From Aliirhizobium smilacinae (GTDB lineage: Bacteria > Pseudomonadota > Alphaproteobacteria > Rhizobiales > Rhizobiaceae), in the NCBI RefSeq assembly GCF_006335145.1, contig NZ_VDMN01000007.1:124001-188000 (forward strand): DNA of 64,000 nt, written 5' to 3'. This document shows, piece by piece, positions 35,499 through 44,170 of the stretch (its first letter is position 1; each line of letters begins with the position of its first letter). A model generated the notes under the pieces. It searched no databases. It was not told the origin of the DNA and saw nothing but the letters and a program-made list of their open reading frames with translations. The position numbers and the translations under genes were made by a program.

Positions 35499-37079
35499 AT
35501 GTTTGAAAACCTCCAGGACCGTCTTGGCTCCATTCTGAATGGACTGACCGGCCGTGGCGCATTGAGCGAAGCGGATGTTTCCGCCGCCCTGCGCGAGGTT
35601 CGCCGTGCGCTGCTCGAAGCCGACGTGGCGCTCGAAGTCGTGCGCGCCTTCACCGACAAGGTCCGCGAAAAGGCCGTCGGCGCCGAAGTTCTGAAATCGA
35701 TCAAGCCCGGCCAGATGGTCGTCAAGATCGTTCATGACGAGCTGATCGAGATGCTCGGCTCCGAAGGCGTCGGCATCGATCTTCATGCTGCCGCCCCCGT
35801 TGTCATCATGATGGTCGGCCTGCAGGGTTCGGGTAAAACGACAACGACCGGCAAGATCGCCAAGCGGCTGACCGATCGCGACAAGAAAAAGGTGCTGATG
35901 GCGTCGCTCGATACGCGCCGCCCTGCAGCCCAGGAACAGTTGCGCCAGTTGGGCGTACAGACCGGCGTCGATACGCTACCGGTGATCTCCGGCCAGTCGC
36001 CGACCGATATCGCCGCGCGCGCCGTACAGGCTGCGAAGCTTGGCGGCCATGACGTCGTCATTCTCGACACCGCCGGCCGCACGCATATTGACGAACCGCT
36101 GATGCAGGAAATGGCGGAGATCAAGCGGAAGTCCAATCCGCATGAAATCCTGCTCGTGGCCGACAGCCTCACCGGTCAGGACGCCGTCAATCTCGCCCGC
36201 AATTTCGACGAACGCGTCGGTATTACCGGTCTCGTTCTGACCCGCATGGACGGCGATGGCCGCGGTGGTGCAGCGCTTTCGATGCGTGCCGTCACCGGCA
36301 AGCCGATCAAGCTGATCGGCGTCGGTGAAAAGATGTCGGAGATGGAGGAATTCCATCCCCGCCGTATCGCCGACCGTATTCTCGGCATGGGCGACATCGT
36401 TTCGCTCGTCGAAAAGGCTGCTGAAAACATCGACGCGGAAAAAGCCGCGGCGATGGCCAAGAAGATGCAGTCGGGAAAGTTCGACCTGAACGACCTTGCC
36501 GACCAGCTGCGCCAAATGAAATCGCTCGGCGGCATGGGCGGGATCATGGGCATGATGCCGGGCATGGCCGGCATGAAGGACAAGCTCGCCGCATCCGGCA
36601 TGAGCGACAAGACCTTCGACCGCCAGATCGCCATCATCGGCTCGATGACCAAGGCCGAGCGCGCCAATCCCGATATGCTGAAACACTCCCGCAAAAAACG
36701 CATCGCTGCCGGCTCCGGCTCCGATGCTGCGGAAATCAACAAGCTTCTGAAAATGCACCGCCAGATGGCCGACATGATGAAAATGATGGGCGGCAAGGGC
36801 AAGGGCGGCATGATGAAGCAGATGATGGGCGGCCTTGCCGGCAAGATGGGGCTCGGTGGCATGGGCGGCGGAATGGGCGGCATGCCCGACCTTTCCAAGC
36901 TCGACCCGAAGCAGCTCGAAGCGCTTCAGAAGCAGGCGGAAGCCGCAGGCCTGAAGCCGGGCGGCATGCCGGGCATGGGCGGTGGCCTTCCTGGCGGCAT
37001 GGGCGGCCTTCCCGGCCTTGGCGGAGCCAAGCTCCCCGGTCTCGGTGGTTTCCCCGGCCTGCCCGGAAAGAAGAAATAA
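35499..37079 (+). CDS. ffh: signal recognition particle protein Ffh
   Basis: A 526-residue SRP GTPase that binds signal sequences and 4.5S RNA and delivers ribosomes to FtsY. The N domain is followed by the G domain with GLQGSGKTTTTGKIAKRL near residue 107, DTRRPAAQEQL and DTAGR. The methionine-rich M domain runs from about 320 to 450. The last 75 residues are an extended Gly/Met/Pro-rich tail with repeats like GGMGG and PGLGG, longer than in E. coli Ffh (453 residues). It heads an ffh-aroQ-rpsP-rimM-trmD plus-strand cluster. Confidence 0.97.
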   Translation: MFENLQDRLGSILNGLTGRGALSEADVSAALREVRRALLEADVALEVVRAFTDKVREKAVGAEVLKSIKPGQMVVKIVHDELIEMLGSEGVGIDLHAAAPVVIMMVGLQGSGKTTTTGKIAKRLTDRDKKKVLMASLDTRRPAAQEQLRQLGVQTGVDTLPVISGQSPTDIAARAVQAAKLGGHDVVILDTAGRTHIDEPLMQEMAEIKRKSNPHEILLVADSLTGQDAVNLARNFDERVGITGLVLTRMDGDGRGGAALSMRAVTGKPIKLIGVGEKMSEMEEFHPRRIADRILGMGDIVSLVEKAAENIDAEKAAAMAKKMQSGKFDLNDLADQLRQMKSLGGMGGIMGMMPGMAGMKDKLAASGMSDKTFDRQIAIIGSMTKAERANPDMLKHSRKKRIAAGSGSDAAEINKLLKMHRQMADMMKMMGGKGKGGMMKQMMGGLAGKMGLGGMGGGMGGMPDLSKLDPKQLEALQKQAEAAGLKPGGMPGMGGGLPGGMGGLPGLGGAKLPGLGGFPGLPGKKK

Positions 37080-37091
37080 GGGAGGATGTCC

Positions 37092-37406
37092 ATGGTTGAT
37101 CCCGAAGTGAAGGCGCGCCTTATGAGCTACCGCCAGTCGATCGATAATATCGATGCTGCACTGGTGCATATGCTGGCCGAGCGCTTTCGCTGCACCAAGG
37201 AAGTTGGCCTCCTGAAGGCCAAATACGAATTGCCGCCGGCAGACCCGGCGCGCGAGGAATACCAGATCGAACGTCTTCGCCGTCTGGCGAAGGAGGCCAA
37301 TCTGGATCCGGATTTCGCCGAGAAGTTCCTGAACTTCGTCATCACGGAAGTCATCCGGCATCATGAAGCCATCGCCGCCGAACACGGCGGCAAGGAAACA
37401 GCATGA
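37092..37406 (+). CDS. chorismate mutase, AroQ class
   Basis: A 104-residue all-helical chorismate mutase that rearranges chorismate to prephenate for Phe and Tyr synthesis. The features are YRQSIDNIDAALVHMLAERF, KEVGLLKAKYELPPADPARE and the conserved Glu-Arg pattern in EEYQIERLRRLAKE. The ATG at 37092 is chosen because GGGAGG ends six bases before it; the ATG at 37086 would touch that site. It is 12 bp after ffh and presumably translated from the same message. Confidence 0.92.
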   Translation: MVDPEVKARLMSYRQSIDNIDAALVHMLAERFRCTKEVGLLKAKYELPPADPAREEYQIERLRRLAKEANLDPDFAEKFLNFVITEVIRHHEAIAAEHGGKETA

Positions 37407-37531
37407 CCGAGCCCGCCTGACGGCGGCCTCAAACAGAACCTGGCCAAAACCCGGCTTGCCGGCAGCGGCCCGAAACCAATCCATGGCCCACCGGATGGTG
37501 GCCCACAAGAAAACACCTAAGGAGTAACACA

Positions 37532-37894
37532 ATGTCCCTGAAGATTCGTCTCGCCCGTGGCGGTTCCAAGAAGCGTCCTTACTACACCGTCGTCGTTGCC
37601 GACGCCCGTTCGCCGCGTGACGGCCGCTTCCTCGAAAAGCTCGGTTCCTGGAACCCGATGCTCGGCAAGGAAGACGCAAAGCGCGTTGAACTGAACGAAG
37701 AGCGCATCAAGCATTGGATCGCTGCCGGCGCACAGCCGACCGACCGCGTTCTGCGCTTCCTCGCAGAAGCCGGCATTGCCCAGCGCGAAGCCAAGAGCAA
37801 CCTGGAAAAGGCAAAGCCGGGCAAGAAGGCTCAGGAGCGCGCTGCCGAGAAGGCTCAGAAGGCTGCTGACGCCGCCGCTGCTGCTGCAGAATAA
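37532..37894 (+). CDS. rpsP: 30S ribosomal protein S16
   Basis: A 120-residue S16. The core matches residues 1-80 of bacterial S16 (LKIRLARGGSKKRPYYTVVV, GRFLEKLGSWNP), and the last 40 residues are a Lys/Ala-rich tail ending AAAAAE, absent from E. coli S16 (82 residues) but usual in rhizobia. AAGGAGT lies seven bases before the ATG. It is followed by a strong hairpin terminator before rimM. Confidence 0.97.
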   Translation: MSLKIRLARGGSKKRPYYTVVVADARSPRDGRFLEKLGSWNPMLGKEDAKRVELNEERIKHWIAAGAQPTDRVLRFLAEAGIAQREAKSNLEKAKPGKKAQERAAEKAQKAADAAAAAAE

Positions 37895-37911
37895 TTTCTG
37901 ACCATCGATGC

Positions 37912-37950
37912 AAAACGGGCGGTGCGGCGACGCGCCGCCCGTTTTGTTTT
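37912..37950 (+). terminator. Rho-independent terminator/attenuator between rpsP and rimM
   Basis: CGGGCGG at 37916-37922 pairs with CCGCCCG at 37935-37941, with extra GC pairs possible inside, and the stem is followed by TTTTGTTTT. It lies about 20 bp after rpsP. Since rimM is only 90 bp downstream, it probably lowers, rather than abolishes, read-through from rpsP into rimM-trmD. Confidence 0.85.
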
Positions 37951-37983
37951 CTGCGTCTTCCTCTCAAGCGGTTTAGAGGTTAA

Positions 37984-38625
37984 ATGAGCGCAGCCCACGA
38001 AAACGGAACGCCCCGCATGACGAAGCTCGAAAACCCTATCCTGATGGCGATGATCGGTGCCGCCCAAGGCCTGAGGGGCGAGGTGCGGGTAAAATCCTTC
38101 ACCGCCGACCCGACAGCACTTGGTGATTACGGCCACCTTTATGCCGAGGACGGCCGGGTGTTCGAAATCCTCGAAATCCGCGAGGCGAAGACCGTCGTCG
38201 TCGTCCGCTTTCGCGGCGTGAATGATCGCAATGCAGCCGAAGCCCTGAACGGTCTGGAACTGTTCGTTGAGCGGGACAACCTTTCCGATGACGAACTGGA
38301 TGAAGACGAGTTTTATTACGCCGATCTTGAAGGCCTCGAGGCCGTAGACAAAGACGGCAAGAGCTACGGCACGGTCAGCGCCGTCTTCGATTTCGGCGCC
38401 GGCGACCTGCTTGAGCTGAAGGGCCCTGGCCGACGCCCGGCACTCATTCCCTTCTCCGAGGCCGCCGTTCTGGAAATCGACCTCGACGCCGGCAAGATCC
38501 TGATAGACCCGGATGCCGCCGGCCTGATCGAAGACCCGAATGACCGGGATCCGACCGCTGTCGGCAAACCCAAGCCCAAACCTCGCCAGGGTCCCGGCAA
38601 GAAAGACCCCGGCCAGAGCGAATGA
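37984..38625 (+). CDS. rimM: ribosome maturation factor RimM
   Basis: A 213-residue 30S maturation factor. The N-terminal RimM domain (MAMIGAAQGLRGEVRVKSFTADP) is followed by the PRC-barrel (YYADLEGLEAVDKDGK, LLELKGPGRRPALIPF). The C-terminal 35 residues are a Pro/Lys-rich extension. AGAGG lies upstream of the ATG at 37984; an ATG at 38017 is possible. The stop overlaps the trmD start as ATGA. Confidence 0.95.
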   Translation: MSAAHENGTPRMTKLENPILMAMIGAAQGLRGEVRVKSFTADPTALGDYGHLYAEDGRVFEILEIREAKTVVVVRFRGVNDRNAAEALNGLELFVERDNLSDDELDEDEFYYADLEGLEAVDKDGKSYGTVSAVFDFGAGDLLELKGPGRRPALIPFSEAAVLEIDLDAGKILIDPDAAGLIEDPNDRDPTAVGKPKPKPRQGPGKKDPGQSE

Positions 38626-39317
38626 GCGGGCGCATGACGACGTTCCGCGCCACCATCCTGACGCTCTATCCGGAAATGTTCCCCGGCCATCTCGGCTTCT
38701 CGCTATCCGGCAAGGCGATGGAGCGCGGCGACTGGTCGTTGGATACGGTGCAAATCCGTGATTTTGCCGAGGACAAGCATCGTACGGTGGACGACACGCC
38801 GGCCGGCGGCGGTGCCGGCATGGTGCTGAAGCCCGACATTCTGGCGAAAGCGATCGATTCCGTCGCCGCCGATACCCGCCCCCGCCTGCTGATGAGCCCG
38901 CGTGGGCGACCTCTGACACAGAAACGCGTGCGCGAACTTGCCGATGGCGAAGGCGTGGTGATCGTCTGCGGCCGTTTTGAAGGCATCGACCAGCGCGTCA
39001 TCGATGGGCGCAATCTCGAAGAGGTCTCGATCGGTGACTATATCCTCTCCGGTGGAGAGCCGGCAGCGCTGACGGTGCTGGACAGCGTTATCCGGCTGCT
39101 GCCCGGTGTCATGGGTAATGTCCATTCCGGCACCAATGAGAGCTTCGAACACGGGCTGCTGGAACACCCGCATTATACCCGCCCGCAGGTTTTCGAAGGC
39201 GAGGAAATCCCCGCAGTGCTGACCTCAGGCAATCATGCCGCAATCGAGAAATGGCGACTGGAAAAAGCGCTGAGATTGACCGGGGAACGGCGTCCGGACC
39301 TGCTGACCGACGACTGA
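38622..39317 (+). CDS. trmD: tRNA (guanine(37)-N1)-methyltransferase TrmD
   Basis: A 231-residue knotted SPOUT methyltransferase that makes m1G37 in tRNAs reading CNN and other codons, preventing +1 frameshifts. The SAM-binding trefoil segments LLMSPRGRPLTQKRVREL, CGRFEGIDQRVID and SIGDYILSGGEPAAL are present. Translation is coupled to rimM by the ATGA overlap. In most bacteria rplS follows directly; here an opposite-strand gene intervenes. Confidence 0.97.
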   Translation: MSGRMTTFRATILTLYPEMFPGHLGFSLSGKAMERGDWSLDTVQIRDFAEDKHRTVDDTPAGGGAGMVLKPDILAKAIDSVAADTRPRLLMSPRGRPLTQKRVRELADGEGVVIVCGRFEGIDQRVIDGRNLEEVSIGDYILSGGEPAALTVLDSVIRLLPGVMGNVHSGTNESFEHGLLEHPHYTRPQVFEGEEIPAVLTSGNHAAIEKWRLEKALRLTGERRPDLLTDD

Positions 39318-39383
39318 CCGAAGCCTGCGGCTTGACGGACATTTAGCTTGAGGCTCAGCACGTTCGGCTACGCCTATAATTCC

Positions 39384-40133
39384 TTACCCGCTCACGAAAT
39401 AATAGACCGTCAGTGCAGTCCCCACGCAAACGACGCACCAGCGCAGCAATGCCTGCGGTACGCGCCGTGCCAGCCACACGCCGGAATAACCGCCAAGCGC
39501 GCCCGCCGGGATCATCACCAGCGCCTGTGGCCAGGCCACTACGCCGCCGCCGATGAACACCACGATCGCCACGCCGGCGATCAGCATCGCAAACAGGTTC
39601 TTCATCGCATTGAGGTGATGATAGGTGCCGCCGGTGGTCAGTCCAAGCACGGCAAGCATCATGATACCCATGCCGGCACCGAAGAACCCGCCATAAATGG
39701 CGTTGAGGAACTGGCTGACGACGCTGGTGACGGAACTTGCACTGTACTCAGCGGAAGATGCCTTCGGCGAAAGCCACGGACCTGCGGCAAAGATCGCGGT
39801 GGCTGCCAGAAGCAGCCAGGGCACCAGCGTCCTGAACGACGGGTTGTCCAGCGACAGAAGGATAAGCGCACCCACCAGCGCCCCGAAAAGCGACACGATG
39901 CCGAGCACGACGATGCTGCGCCAGCGATGCATGATCTCCGCCCGATAGGCGAGCGTCGAGGTCACGTAGCCGGGAAACTGGACGATGGAAGAAGTGGCAT
40001 TGGCGGAAATCGGCGGGATGCCTGCAAGCGTCATCGCCCCGAAGGTGAGAAACGTCCCGCCTCCCGCAATCGCGTTGACCGCGCCCGACAGAAAACCTGC
40101 CGCGGCCAACAGCAGCATCATCGTAATTGTCAT
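39384..40133 (-). CDS. TauE/SafE family anion exporter
   Basis: A 249-residue membrane protein with eight predicted helices and the family start LLLAAAGFLSGAVNAIAGGG, then VVSQFLNAIYGGFFGAGMGI. It belongs to the same family as the gene at 18479-19216 but is clearly different in sequence. It lies on the opposite strand between trmD and rplS and thereby splits the usual rpsP-rimM-trmD-rplS order. The substrate is unknown. Confidence 0.9.
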   Translation of the reverse strand: MTITMMLLLAAAGFLSGAVNAIAGGGTFLTFGAMTLAGIPPISANATSSIVQFPGYVTSTLAYRAEIMHRWRSIVVLGIVSLFGALVGALILLSLDNPSFRTLVPWLLLAATAIFAAGPWLSPKASSAEYSASSVTSVVSQFLNAIYGGFFGAGMGIMMLAVLGLTTGGTYHHLNAMKNLFAMLIAGVAIVVFIGGGVVAWPQALVMIPAGALGGYSGVWLARRVPQALLRWCVVCVGTALTVYYFVSG

Positions 40134-40402
40134 TTGTCATTTCCTCATCCCGGCAGACGAGATATCCCGTTCCCGGCGAGGCAGCAACGATGGCGCGCGA
40201 CAAAATTCGCGACAATGGGATGACAAACGCTCGGTCTTGGTGTATCGCCACCTCCGGAAATGGGAAAACTCCCGTCGACCAGCAACAAAGAATAGCGAAT
40301 TCGCTACGCCCGCAAGGCACGTCACGAGGCCCTTCTGGATAAGGAGGCGACCAAGGATGTAGGCGCTCTGGCTGTTTCAGAAGAAATGAAAAGGTTTGAC
40401 CG

Positions 40403-40945
40403 ATGAACATCATCCAGCAGCTGGAAGCCGAACAGGCAGCCAAGATCGAAGCCAAGCGCAAGCTTCCCGCATTTGAAGCCGGCGACACTGTCCGCGTCAA
40501 TGTCCGCGTGACGGAAGGTACCCGTACCCGTGTACAGGCTTACGAAGGCGTCTGCATTGCCCGTTCGGGCGGCGGCATCAACGAGAGCTTCACCGTTCGC
40601 AAGATCTCCTACGGCGAAGGCGTCGAGCGCGTATTCCCGGTTTACTCGCCGCTCGTCGAAGGCGTCGAAATCGTTCGCCGCGGTAAGGTCCGTCGCGCCA
40701 AGCTGTACTACCTGCGCGATCGTCGCGGCAAGTCGGCTCGTATCGTCGAGAACACCGGCACCCGCGCCCGCAAGCTGAACGACGCCGAGCGCGCCGCAGT
40801 TGCCGAGGAAAAGGCACGCCTTGAAGCCGAAAAGGTAGCAGCAGCACAGGCACTGGCCACCGAAAAGGCAGCACAGGAAGCTGCTGAAGCAAAGGCTGCA
40901 CAGGAAGCTGAAGCAGCGAAGGCTGCAGAAGCTTCTGCAGAATAA
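40403..40945 (+). CDS. rplS: 50S ribosomal protein L19
   Basis: A 180-residue L19. The core (residues 1-115) has the usual LEAEQAAKIEAKRKLPAFEAGD and GKVRRAKLYYLRDRRGKSARI. The remaining 60 residues form an Ala/Glu/Lys-rich, probably helical tail with repeated EAAEAKAAQEAEAAKA-like blocks, not present in E. coli L19 (115 residues). It has its own leader and a strong terminator. Confidence 0.97.
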   Translation: MNIIQQLEAEQAAKIEAKRKLPAFEAGDTVRVNVRVTEGTRTRVQAYEGVCIARSGGGINESFTVRKISYGEGVERVFPVYSPLVEGVEIVRRGKVRRAKLYYLRDRRGKSARIVENTGTRARKLNDAERAAVAEEKARLEAEKVAAAQALATEKAAQEAAEAKAAQEAEAAKAAEASAE

Positions 40946-40967
40946 GAATTGCCGTTACGGCATGAGA

Positions 40968-40996
40968 AAAAGGCGGCCTCCGGGCCGCCTTTTTTG
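40968..40996 (+). terminator. Rho-independent terminator after rplS
   Basis: GGCGGCC at 40972-40978 pairs with GGCCGCC at 40983-40989 around a four-base loop and is followed by a T7 run. The preceding A-run makes it partly bidirectional, so it may also terminate the convergent MFS gene. Confidence 0.93.
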
Positions 40997-41004
40997 TTGC
41001 GCTG

Positions 41005-42312
41005 TTATCGCGGACCACCCGGCCTGACCGAGGGCGGCACGTCGCCCGCCTGCCGGCCCAGCGTCCGGCCGACAACCATCACCAGCACACCCGCTATCGC
41101 AAGGCAGGCCGCCAGGAAGAACATCGGCAGGATGTTGCTACCCGTCGCATCGTTGATCCATGGCACGACATTCTGGGCGATGAAGCCGCCAAGATTTCCG
41201 ACCGAGTTGATCGCGGCGATACCGGCGGCGGCACCTGCTCCCTTGAGGAAACGCGACGGCAGGCTCCAGAATACCGGCTGGCCGGCAAAGATCCCCGCGG
41301 CAGCCACGCACAGGAAGGCAAACTGCAGATAAGGTGAGGTCACCAGGACCGAGAACGCCAACGCGGCTGCACCGACAAAGGCCGGAACAACGATATAGGG
41401 CGTCTTCTTCTCCGTCTTGTCGGCAGCGGCGGGCACGACCCAGAGCGCAACGGCGACGATGATCCACGGAATGATGTTGATGAAACCGTTGGTCGTGTTG
41501 GAGACGCCGAAACCCTTGACGATCGTCGGCAGCCAGTAGCTGAGACCGTAGGCTGCCAGCGGAAAGCCGATATAGCAAAGCGCCATCAGCAACACCCGCG
41601 GATTGACCAGCGCCTTGAAGCCGTGATCCGCATCCTCCTCCATTCCGGCATTTTCCCGCGCCAGCCGGTCCTTCAGCCAGCGCTTCTCGTCGTCGGTAAG
41701 GAATTTCGCCTTCTCCGGCGTGTCGTCGAGATAGAAGAAGGTCACGACACCCGCGATCACGGCCGGCACGCCGGTTGCTAGGAATACCCATTCCCAACCC
41801 GCAAGCCCCAGCGCACCGTCGAGATCGAGCAGCACACCGCCGAGCGGCGCTCCCACCGCATTGGCAAGCGCGCTGAAGATCATGAACAACCCGACCATAC
41901 GGCCGCGATAATCCTTCGGGAACCAGAGCGTAAGCAGATAGAGCACACCGGGAAAGAAGCCCGCTTCGCAGACGCCGAGCAGGAAGCGCAGGATATAGAA
42001 CATCGTCATGTTCTGTGTGAAGGCGAGGCCGATCGTCACCAATCCCCAGGACACGAGGATACGTGTGAACCAGATCCTTGCCCCGAAGCGGGTGAGGAAA
42101 AGATTGGCAGGCACTTCGAAAATGAAATAGCCGACGAAAAACAGGGATGCGCCAAGGCCATAGGCATATTCGCTCATGCCGAGCGCATCGACCATCTGCA
42201 GCTTGGCATAGCTGACATTCTGCCGGTCGATATAGGCGATCAGGTAGAGGATGCCGAGAAACGGCATCAGACGCCACGTGATCTTTGAAATGAGTTGATT
42301 TTCGGAAACCAA
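41005..42312 (-). CDS. MFS transporter (anion:cation symporter, phthalate permease-like)
   Basis: About 435 residues with 12 membrane helices and the family motif after helix 2-3 (FEVPANLFLTRFGARIWFTRI). It belongs to the ACS/phthalate permease branch that imports organic anions such as tartrate, galactarate or phthalate. TTG at 42312 is proposed as the start because GGAGGAG lies just upstream and gives MVSENQLISKITWRLMPFLG; the longer frame starts in a region of no similarity. No catabolic gene is adjacent, so the substrate is open. Confidence 0.88.
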   Translation of the reverse strand: MVSENQLISKITWRLMPFLGILYLIAYIDRQNVSYAKLQMVDALGMSEYAYGLGASLFFVGYFIFEVPANLFLTRFGARIWFTRILVSWGLVTIGLAFTQNMTMFYILRFLLGVCEAGFFPGVLYLLTLWFPKDYRGRMVGLFMIFSALANAVGAPLGGVLLDLDGALGLAGWEWVFLATGVPAVIAGVVTFFYLDDTPEKAKFLTDDEKRWLKDRLARENAGMEEDADHGFKALVNPRVLLMALCYIGFPLAAYGLSYWLPTIVKGFGVSNTTNGFINIIPWIIVAVALWVVPAAADKTEKKTPYIVVPAFVGAAALAFSVLVTSPYLQFAFLCVAAAGIFAGQPVFWSLPSRFLKGAGAAAGIAAINSVGNLGGFIAQNVVPWINDATGSNILPMFFLAACLAIAGVLVMVVGRTLGRQAGDVPPSVRPGGPR

Positions 42313-42496
42313 ATTGCTCCTCCGGGCCGCATGGCCAAAGCATGCTGATGCTAGGTCATTTAGTCGCAGTCTTCGAACCGGCAAGTGCCGTACCGAAATG
42401 GAGATTTCCGGTGATCACCGTTCGGGAGAATGGTTGTGCTTGTCATGGCGGCAGAATTGGTGAGACTTGCCGGGACCGTTTTCTTGAGGATCCCCG

Positions 42497-43294
42497 ATGC
42501 TGACCAGACGCGCCCTATTTGCAGGCTTCGCCATCGCAGCCCTGTTTCCCGTTGGCGTTTTTGCGCAGGGCTTGCCCGACCTGAAAGGCCGCCCGGTCAC
42601 CGTCGTCACCGAAAATGCCTATCCGCCGCTGCAATTCGTTGATCCGAAATCGGGGCAGGCGATCGGCTGGGAATATGACGCGATGAACGAGATCGCCAGG
42701 CGGCTGAATTTCAAGCTCGAGTACCAGAACGTCTCCTGGGATGCGATGATCCAGGCCGTGTCCGACGGCCAATACGACATCGGCATGACCGGTATCACCA
42801 TCAAGGACGAGCGTAAGGAGAAGGTCGATTTCTCGGAGCCCTACATGCGCTCCGAACAGTTCATGCTGGTGCGAAGCGACGAGACCCGCTTTTCCGAGGA
42901 AAAGGGCTTTGCCGCCGTGGGCGACGCGCTGATCGGGGCGCAGCCCGGTACATCCCCCTTCTACACCGCGGTCTACAACATCCTCGACGGCAACGAACAG
43001 AACTCTCGCATCAAGCTGTTCGAGACGTTTGGCGCGACGGTGCAGGCCCTGAAGACCGGCGATGTCGATCTCGTCCTCACCGATAGCGTCGCCGCCAAGG
43101 GATATGTCGATGCGTCCAATGGTGGGCTCAAGGTGATCGGTGGGCCACTCGGCGCAGAAGATTTCGGCTTCATCTTCAAGAGGGGCTCGGATCTTGCCGC
43201 ACCGGTCAACGCAGCAATCACGGCCTTGAAGGCAGACGGCACGTTCGACGCGCTGAACAGAAAATGGTTCCTCGATTACAAGATGGGTCAATGA
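42497..43294 (+). CDS. amino-acid ABC transporter substrate-binding protein
   Basis: A 265-residue periplasmic receptor of the SBP_bac_3 family. It has a 22-residue signal peptide (FAGFAIAALFPVGVFAQG), followed by PVTVVTENAYPPLQFVD and IGMTGITIKDERKEKVDFSEPYM-like segments typical of polar amino-acid binding. The permease gene starts 40 bp downstream. No ATPase gene is present. Confidence 0.92.
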   Translation: MLTRRALFAGFAIAALFPVGVFAQGLPDLKGRPVTVVTENAYPPLQFVDPKSGQAIGWEYDAMNEIARRLNFKLEYQNVSWDAMIQAVSDGQYDIGMTGITIKDERKEKVDFSEPYMRSEQFMLVRSDETRFSEEKGFAAVGDALIGAQPGTSPFYTAVYNILDGNEQNSRIKLFETFGATVQALKTGDVDLVLTDSVAAKGYVDASNGGLKVIGGPLGAEDFGFIFKRGSDLAAPVNAAITALKADGTFDALNRKWFLDYKMGQ

Positions 43295-43334
43295 TCAGCG
43301 ACCGGGAAGAAATGCACCTCCGGATCGCAGCCTG

Positions 43335-44168
43335 ATGGGCTTTCAGACCTTGCCGTCATCAAATGGCAGCGACGACAGGCCGTGGTGGCTGATCGCACTC
43401 GTCGTCATCGGCGTTGCGATTGCCGCTGTCATCGTCGCCAACGACCTTTACGCTCAGGTGTTTTCCACGGTTTCACGCGGCATCTGGATCACGGTCTTCG
43501 TTAGCGTCGTGGCCTTCGCACTTGCTTCTGCGCTCGGCCTCCTGATTGCGCTTGCCGGAATTTCCGACAGCCTCGTCCTGCGACAGACGGCACGTTTTTA
43601 TATCGAGGTGGTACGCGGCATCCCGGTTCTCGTGCTGCTCTTCTACATCGCCTTCGCCGGTGCGCCGGGTCTCGTTGACCTCTATAATTTTCTCATGACG
43701 CCCCTGGTGGAAGCCGGTTGGCTGAAGACGGCGCAGGTTCGCGACATATCGCTGATGTGGCGGGCAATCATCGCTCTGATGATCGGTTATTCCGCCTTCA
43801 TCGCAGAGATCTTTCGCGCCGGCTTTCAGTCCGTGGACAAGGGCCAGATCGAGGCGGCCATGGCGTTGGGGCTGAACCGCGCCCAGCGCTTTCGCCTGAT
43901 CGTCTTTCCCCAGGCGATCCGGGTGATCTTTCCGCCGCTGTCGAACGATTTCGTCGCCATGGTGAAGGATAGCTCGCTGGTCTCCGTTCTTGGCGTTGCC
44001 GATATCAGCCAGGCCGGCAAGATCTATGCATCCGGCTCGTTCCGCTTTTTCGAGACCTACTCGATTGTCGCTTACATCTACCTGATCCTGACAATCGGCC
44101 TGTCGCTTGGCCTGCGGCGGGTCGAGAAACGCCTGAAGAACCGCGGGCGCGAACCCGAAAGGCGGTAA
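43335..44168 (+). CDS. amino-acid ABC transporter permease (HisM/GlnP-like)
   Basis: A 277-residue permease with about six helices and the BPD_transp_1 coupling motif (EAAMALGLNRAQRFRLIVFP). The stretch RFYIEVVRGIPVLVLLFYI is typical for polar amino-acid permeases. It is probably one half of a homodimeric channel. The receptor gene precedes it by 40 bp. The next gene is convergent and unrelated, so the ATP-binding subunit must be supplied from elsewhere. Confidence 0.92.
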   Translation: MGFQTLPSSNGSDDRPWWLIALVVIGVAIAAVIVANDLYAQVFSTVSRGIWITVFVSVVAFALASALGLLIALAGISDSLVLRQTARFYIEVVRGIPVLVLLFYIAFAGAPGLVDLYNFLMTPLVEAGWLKTAQVRDISLMWRAIIALMIGYSAFIAEIFRAGFQSVDKGQIEAAMALGLNRAQRFRLIVFPQAIRVIFPPLSNDFVAMVKDSSLVSVLGVADISQAGKIYASGSFRFFETYSIVAYIYLILTIGLSLGLRRVEKRLKNRGREPERR

Positions 44169-44170
44169 GC

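Noticed and set aside
35976..37679. 567-codon minus-strand open frame
   Set aside because: It is antisense to ffh, aroQ and rpsP; it is a composition artefact.
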